From NCBI GenBank assembly GCA_041918175.1, contig JAYRWE010000091.1:186001-250000 (forward strand): DNA of 64,000 bases, read 5' to 3'. The notes under the pieces were generated by a model. It did not search any database and was not told the origin of the DNA. It saw only the letters and a program-made list of their open reading frames with translations. This DNA is from JABWAN01 sp041918175 (GTDB taxonomy: Bacteria; Zhuqueibacterota; Zhuqueibacteria; Zhuqueibacterales; Zhuqueibacteraceae). The translations under genes and the position numbers were made by a program. Below are positions 59,811 through 64,000 of this stretch, piece after piece; within the stretch, counting starts at the first letter, position 1; the number at the start of each line of letters is the position of its first letter.

Positions 59811-62800
59811 AAAACACGATTGCATATGTAGCGTTGTGCTTGCTGCTCGCGGCTCTTTGTTTGCATCAGTACGTTTGGGCGCAGCCGCAAGCCTCTCGCT
59901 TGAAGCAACTTTGGTCGCTGCCGGAGCCCGCGCCGCCTTCTTCGTTGCATGAAACGACGACGAGCGGCGAGGTGCATGAAGCCTGGGTGCGTTATTATGG
60001 CTCCGGTTTGGCGCGATCGCTTGATGATGCGACTGCAATTGCAACCGACACTGCGGGCAATATCTATGTCACCGGCTCCAGCTCGAATCCCATTGCCAGC
60101 TTGGACTTTCTCACGATCAAATATGAGCCGCAGGGTAATGAAGTTTGGCGGAGGAGTTACAGCGGAGAACCGTATGACGATGACGAAGCCAAAGCGCTCG
60201 TGGTCGATGCCGCTCGCAATGTTTACGTGACCGGTCGAAGTCGCGTCAAAAAAACTTCGTGGGATTATGCCACGGTCAAATACGATGCTGAGGGCGTGCA
60301 GCAATGGGCTGCGCGCTACGACGGCGGCTTGCAAGGCGAAGACGGCGCCATTGCTCTGGCCGTGGATTCTTTGGGCAACGTGTATGTGACGGGTTATAGT
60401 TATGGCGCGCGGCAAAACTTTGACTATGCAACGATCAAGTATGATCGCGCCGGCAATGAGCAATGGGTGAGGCGCTACGACGGCCCGCAAAATTCGAAAG
60501 ACGTGCCCGTGGCGCTCGCGCTCGGATATGCGAACGCAAACTGTGTCGTCACAGTCACAGGCGCAAGCGGCATCAAAAATAGCAGCGCAGGTTATACGTA
60601 TGACTACGCCACGGTGCAATACGATTGCGATGGCCGCGAGCGTTGGCAGGCGCGCTATGATTTGGCGCAGCGCGATGACAAAGCCGCTGCGCTCGTTGCA
60701 GATGGGCAAGGCAATGTGTATGTCACCGGTACCGGTATAGATAGCAGTCGCAATAGTTCATATAACACGATTAAGTATGATGCCAACGGCGTCGCGCAAT
60801 GGCTTGCGCTTGAGAAGTTTTACTCCCAATTTGTTGTCGCGCTAGCGTTGGATCAACACGACAATGTTTACGTCACCGGAGCCATTGGTGGCGGCGGCCG
60901 CTTGGTGAAATATAATCGCGACGGCAAGCGGCTCTGGACCGCTAGCTATGATGCCGGGTTAAGCTCGCGCAATGGAATTGATTTATGTCCGAACGCCATG
61001 AAGGTGGATGCCGTGGGCAACGCATTCATCGCGGGCTTCAGCACTGTGGTCGATTGTGGTCCCGATGAATGCTCGGAGTTTTACGTGTATTTCACGATCA
61101 AGATCGACTTCGGGGGCGATTTACAATGGGTGACGGGTTATGGCAACGAGGGCGGTTACAGCATGGCGCAAGCGTTAACGCTCGATGCCGCGGGCAACGT
61201 CTGCGTGACCGGCTTCAGCAACGGCGATTACCTGACGCTCAAATACAACGCGGAGGGCGTAGAGCAATGGCAAAAGCGCACCGGCGGCACGGGCAGTTCT
61301 TCCGACAAAGCGAAGGCTTTGAGCGTCGATCAAGAAGGCAATGTTTACATTCTCGCTTTGAGCGAGAGAGCAAATGGTTATGGCGATTATCTGACGCTCA
61401 AGTATGATCGCGAGGGCCACGAAATATGGCAGGCGCGCTTTGGCGATATTCATGAGAGCAAGGTGCCGGTCGCGTTGGCTATAGATGATTCCGGCAATGC
61501 CTATGTGACTGGACAAAGCATCTCGCATCGGGCGGGACAAACGATCAAATACGATTCCGCGGGCCGGCAGCAATGGCTCGTGTATTTCAGCGTTGACGGA
61601 CACGCTGGCATTACGCCTGCGGCGTTGGCGCTGGATCGCGCCGGCAATGTGTACGTGACGGGCAGTAGCCAAACGAGCAACCGGGTTGACGCCCACTTCG
61701 ATTATGCAACGGTGAAATACAACGCGGCGGGCGTGCAACAATGGGTTGCGACTTACAATAGCGCCACGAACGGCAGAGAGTATGCGTATGCGCTCGCAGT
61801 TGACCTGCTTGGCAATGTCTATGTCACCGGCCGGAGTTGGACCGGCGGCCTTAGCGAGGATATCGCAACGGTGAAGTATAACTCGTCCGGCGCGCAACAA
61901 TGGGTCAAACGCTACAGCCGCGCGAACAAACCCATAGGATATCCCGCCGCGCTCGCTTTGGACCGGCTTGGCGATGTTTATATCGCCGGCTACATTGAAG
62001 ACGGCAACCGCAGCGCGGATTACGTCACGATTAAATATACCGGCGCAGGCGAAGAGCAATGGGTGGCGCATTATAACGGCACCAGAACGCCCAATGGTGA
62101 ATCAAACGATCGCGCCGTCGCGCTCGCGATTGACGCTGCGCGCAATGTCTATCTCACCGGCACGAGCAACGCGACCGGCTCCGGATATGATATCGCGACG
62201 ATCAAGTATAATCACGCCGGTGTGCAGGAATGGGTGGCGCGTTATAACGCCCCCGCAAATCTTACGGAATCGGCTTATGATCTGGCGCTCGACTCTTTGG
62301 GCAATGTCTACGTCACAGGCACCGGTTCGCTCGACGCTGACATCGTCACGCTGAAGTATAATCCTTCCGGCGAGCAACAATGGTTGGCGCAATTCACGGG
62401 AATCTCTGGTGGGCGAGATTTTCCCCGAAGCCTTAAACTGGATCGCTTCGGTAATGTATACGTGGTGAGCAACAGCGTTGGGGTTGCATGGAATGTATTT
62501 ACGCTCATCAAGTATGAGCAAGCAGGAACGAGCCTCGTGGGAGAGACGCCGAGCGCCGCACCTTTAGCATATGCGCTCGCGCAAAACCACCCCAATCCTT
62601 TCAATCCTTCGACCACGATTCGCTATGCTCTCGCGAAGCCGAGTCGCGTTACTTTGAAAATTTATAATCTCGCCGGGCAGGAAGTCGCGACGTTGGTCGA
62701 TGACGACAAAATTACCGGCGAACATGAAATAAAATGGACTCCCGCGAATTTGGCGAGCGGCGTTTATATCTATCGTTTGCACGCGGGAGATTTTGTGGAA

Positions 62801-62827
62801 ACCAAGAAGCTTGTGTTGTTGCAATGA
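59807..62827 (+). CDS. Secreted SBBP beta-propeller protein with T9SS-type sorting domain, 2
   Basis: A protein of 1006 residues and a tandem paralogue of the preceding gene. The signal peptide ends near VWAQ. Sixteen SBBP repeats (pattern DxxGNVYVTG) follow, then NHPNPFNPSTTIRYAL, GVYIYRL and a final KLVLLQ. It has uniform GC, unlike paralogue 1. ATG at 59807 overlaps the previous TGA (ATGA). The stop overlaps the following ligase start in the same way. Likely surface-exposed; ligand or partner unknown. It may recognise the glycan made by the locus. Confidence 0.92.
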   Translation: MKNTIAYVALCLLLAALCLHQYVWAQPQASRLKQLWSLPEPAPPSSLHETTTSGEVHEAWVRYYGSGLARSLDDATAIATDTAGNIYVTGSSSNPIASLDFLTIKYEPQGNEVWRRSYSGEPYDDDEAKALVVDAARNVYVTGRSRVKKTSWDYATVKYDAEGVQQWAARYDGGLQGEDGAIALAVDSLGNVYVTGYSYGARQNFDYATIKYDRAGNEQWVRRYDGPQNSKDVPVALALGYANANCVVTVTGASGIKNSSAGYTYDYATVQYDCDGRERWQARYDLAQRDDKAAALVADGQGNVYVTGTGIDSSRNSSYNTIKYDANGVAQWLALEKFYSQFVVALALDQHDNVYVTGAIGGGGRLVKYNRDGKRLWTASYDAGLSSRNGIDLCPNAMKVDAVGNAFIAGFSTVVDCGPDECSEFYVYFTIKIDFGGDLQWVTGYGNEGGYSMAQALTLDAAGNVCVTGFSNGDYLTLKYNAEGVEQWQKRTGGTGSSSDKAKALSVDQEGNVYILALSERANGYGDYLTLKYDREGHEIWQARFGDIHESKVPVALAIDDSGNAYVTGQSISHRAGQTIKYDSAGRQQWLVYFSVDGHAGITPAALALDRAGNVYVTGSSQTSNRVDAHFDYATVKYNAAGVQQWVATYNSATNGREYAYALAVDLLGNVYVTGRSWTGGLSEDIATVKYNSSGAQQWVKRYSRANKPIGYPAALALDRLGDVYIAGYIEDGNRSADYVTIKYTGAGEEQWVAHYNGTRTPNGESNDRAVALAIDAARNVYLTGTSNATGSGYDIATIKYNHAGVQEWVARYNAPANLTESAYDLALDSLGNVYVTGTGSLDADIVTLKYNPSGEQQWLAQFTGISGGRDFPRSLKLDRFGNVYVVSNSVGVAWNVFTLIKYEQAGTSLVGETPSAAPLAYALAQNHPNPFNPSTTIRYALAKPSRVTLKIYNLAGQEVATLVDDDKITGEHEIKWTPANLASGVYIYRLHAGDFVETKKLVLLQ

Positions 62828-64000
62828 CTCCCTATCTCATCCATCACTTCCTCGAACGCCATGCGCAAACTGCGCCGGAACATCCGGCTTGCATTCATGG
62901 CGATGAAACTTTAAGCTACGCTGAAATGGACCGCGCGGCGAATCGCGTGGCGCACATGCTGCGCGAACTCGGCGTGCGCCGCGGCGACCGCGTGGGCCTC
63001 ATGATTGAAAACTCCAGCGCGTATCTCGCGGCATACTACGGCATTCTCAAATGCGGCGGCGTCACAGTCGCGACGTATTCCACTACGACGGCGAAGACGC
63101 TCGCGTACATGCTCAATGATTGCGCCGTGGGCGTGCTCATCACGCAGAGCAAGCACAGCGTAGTGCTCGCAGAGGTGCGCGACAAACTTCCAACGCTGCG
63201 CGCGGTCGTAATGCTTGATGCGTTGCAAAGTGAGAACACGAATGATGAAGCCACTGACTTGCCGTGGCCGCTCATCTCTTCGCAACAAGTCGCGCAGCAA
63301 GCCGACGCGCCGCTGCCGCTCGCGATGGTCGATCTCAATCTCGCTTCGATCATTTATACTTCGGGTAGCACGGGCGATCCGCGCGGCGCGACGTTGAGCC
63401 ACCTCAACATCGTCACGAACACACGCAGCATCGTGAGCTATCTCGGCTTGACTGCGAGCGATCGCATTATGGTCGTGTTGCCGTTCGCGTATGTGTATGG
63501 CAAGTCGCTGCTCAACACGCACGTGGCCGCGGGCGGAACCGTAGTGCTCGACAATCGCTTCGTGTTTCCGAATGTCGTGCTCAAAACCATGCAGGAGAAA
63601 GAAGCCACAGGCTTCTCGGGCGTGCCTTCAACATATGCGATTCTGCTCGGCAAATCCGCGATTCGCAAAATGGAGTTTCCCGCGTTGCGATATCTCACGC
63701 AAGCTGGCGGCGCGATGGCGCCGAGCCTCATTCGCGAAGTGATGGAGATTTTTTCCAAGCAAAAAGTTTTTATCATGTATGGCGCGACCGAAGCTTCGGC
63801 GCGACTTTCGTATGTGCCGCCCGAGCAATTGGCGCGCAAGGTCGGCAGCATCGGCATTCCGATTCCGAACGTTGAGCTGCATTTGATCAAGGACAATGGC
63901 GAAGAGGCCGCGCTCGGCGAAGTCGGCGAGATTGTGGCGCGCGGCGCCAACATGATGCAGGGCTATTGGAATCAGCCCGAAGAAACGAAGAATGCGCTCA
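62824..64000 (+). CDS. Acyl/aryl-AMP ligase (AMP-dependent synthetase), truncated by window edge
   Basis: 392 residues visible. Motifs are ETLSYAEMDRAANRVAHML, the P-loop IIYTSGSTGDPRGATLSHLN, and IMYGATEASARLSY (adenine-binding YGxTE). GEVGEIVARGANMMQGYW continues toward the hinge; the C-terminal domain with the catalytic Lys lies beyond the edge. It activates a carboxylate as an acyl-AMP and may pass it to CoA or to the ACP at 55097. All key residues visible so far are intact, unlike the 34636 protein. It starts ATGA-coupled to the second SBBP gene. Confidence 0.93.
   Translation, partial: MTPYLIHHFLERHAQTAPEHPACIHGDETLSYAEMDRAANRVAHMLRELGVRRGDRVGLMIENSSAYLAAYYGILKCGGVTVATYSTTTAKTLAYMLNDCAVGVLITQSKHSVVLAEVRDKLPTLRAVVMLDALQSENTNDEATDLPWPLISSQQVAQQADAPLPLAMVDLNLASIIYTSGSTGDPRGATLSHLNIVTNTRSIVSYLGLTASDRIMVVLPFAYVYGKSLLNTHVAAGGTVVLDNRFVFPNVVLKTMQEKEATGFSGVPSTYAILLGKSAIRKMEFPALRYLTQAGGAMAPSLIREVMEIFSKQKVFIMYGATEASARLSYVPPEQLARKVGSIGIPIPNVELHLIKDNGEEAALGEVGEIVARGANMMQGYWNQPEETKNAL

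Noticed and set aside
56868..62827. Possible CRISPR array or DNA tandem repeat
   Set aside because: Periodicity of about 150 nt comes from the SBBP protein repeats; the DNA is only moderately similar and always in frame.
15040..62827. T9SS machinery in the window
   Set aside because: Only cargo proteins with sorting-like C-termini are present; no PorU, SprA or GldK-N type gene was recognised.
1..64000. tRNA, rRNA or CRISPR loci
   Set aside because: No cloverleaf-like T-loop words with paired acceptor stems, no rRNA signatures and no regular spacer array were found by reading; a tRNAscan-type search would be decisive.

Overview
The window looks like a chromosomal contig of an uncultured FCB-group bacterium (Calditrichota / candidate division KSB1 / Ignavibacteria neighbourhood). 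The grounds are three large secreted proteins ending in a type IX secretion (T9SS)-like C-terminal sorting domain (NPNPFN motif, GVY(F/I)YR, final KLVLLK/Q), menaquinone synthesis by the futalosine route (mqnC), multiheme cytochrome c, GC-rich codon use, and many short palindromic intergenic repeats. The phylum is an inference; no rRNA or tRNA gene was seen.

Region 1 (1-14060) is mostly housekeeping on the minus strand: an edge-truncated low-GC secreted protein, a Rossmann-fold dehydrogenase-like protein, the block trpS-scpA-scpB-rluB (ScpB has a roughly 400-residue acidic tail), an HNH protein, a lipoprotein, a sterol desaturase-family protein, mdh, and rng-rplU-rpmA. Region 2 (14060-29921) is mixed: a repeat-rich 1 kb gap, a 1583-residue secreted nuclease, an esterase, a family 2 glycosyltransferase, mqnC, an M23 peptidase, DUF488, an ECF sigma / zinc anti-sigma / YHS-domain set, and a NapH/CcoG-type iron-sulfur membrane protein. 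Region 3 (30029-38377) holds a PaoABC-type molybdenum hydroxylase with Tat signal (order A-C-B, split by repeats), then divergently a degenerate adenylation-domain protein coupled to a membrane pentaheme cytochrome with TPRs.

Region 4 (38759-64000) reads as one surface-glycan locus on the plus strand: glycosyltransferases, two unusual kinase-like fusion proteins, a Wzx-type flippase, an O-antigen ligase/polymerase-like protein, a polysaccharide deacetylase, a methyltransferase, two paralogous 353-residue GNAT proteins, a P-loop kinase-like protein and a second GT4. It continues into an acyl carrier protein, a LarA-type nickel 2-hydroxyacid racemase homologue, two T9SS-type beta-propeller (SBBP) proteins and an acyl/aryl-AMP ligase. 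The last three genes are joined by ATGA overlaps. My working hypothesis is that the ACP, ligase, LarA homologue and GNATs make and attach an activated (hydroxy)acyl group to the surface polymer. A minus-strand HEPN-MNT-MNT toxin-antitoxin type cassette interrupts the locus.

Across the window there are at least eight families of short palindromic or terminal-inverted-repeat elements, concentrated at gene 3' ends. In three cases the end of the element supplies the stop codon of the gene (rplU, paoA, and the GT4 gene ending at 53651).
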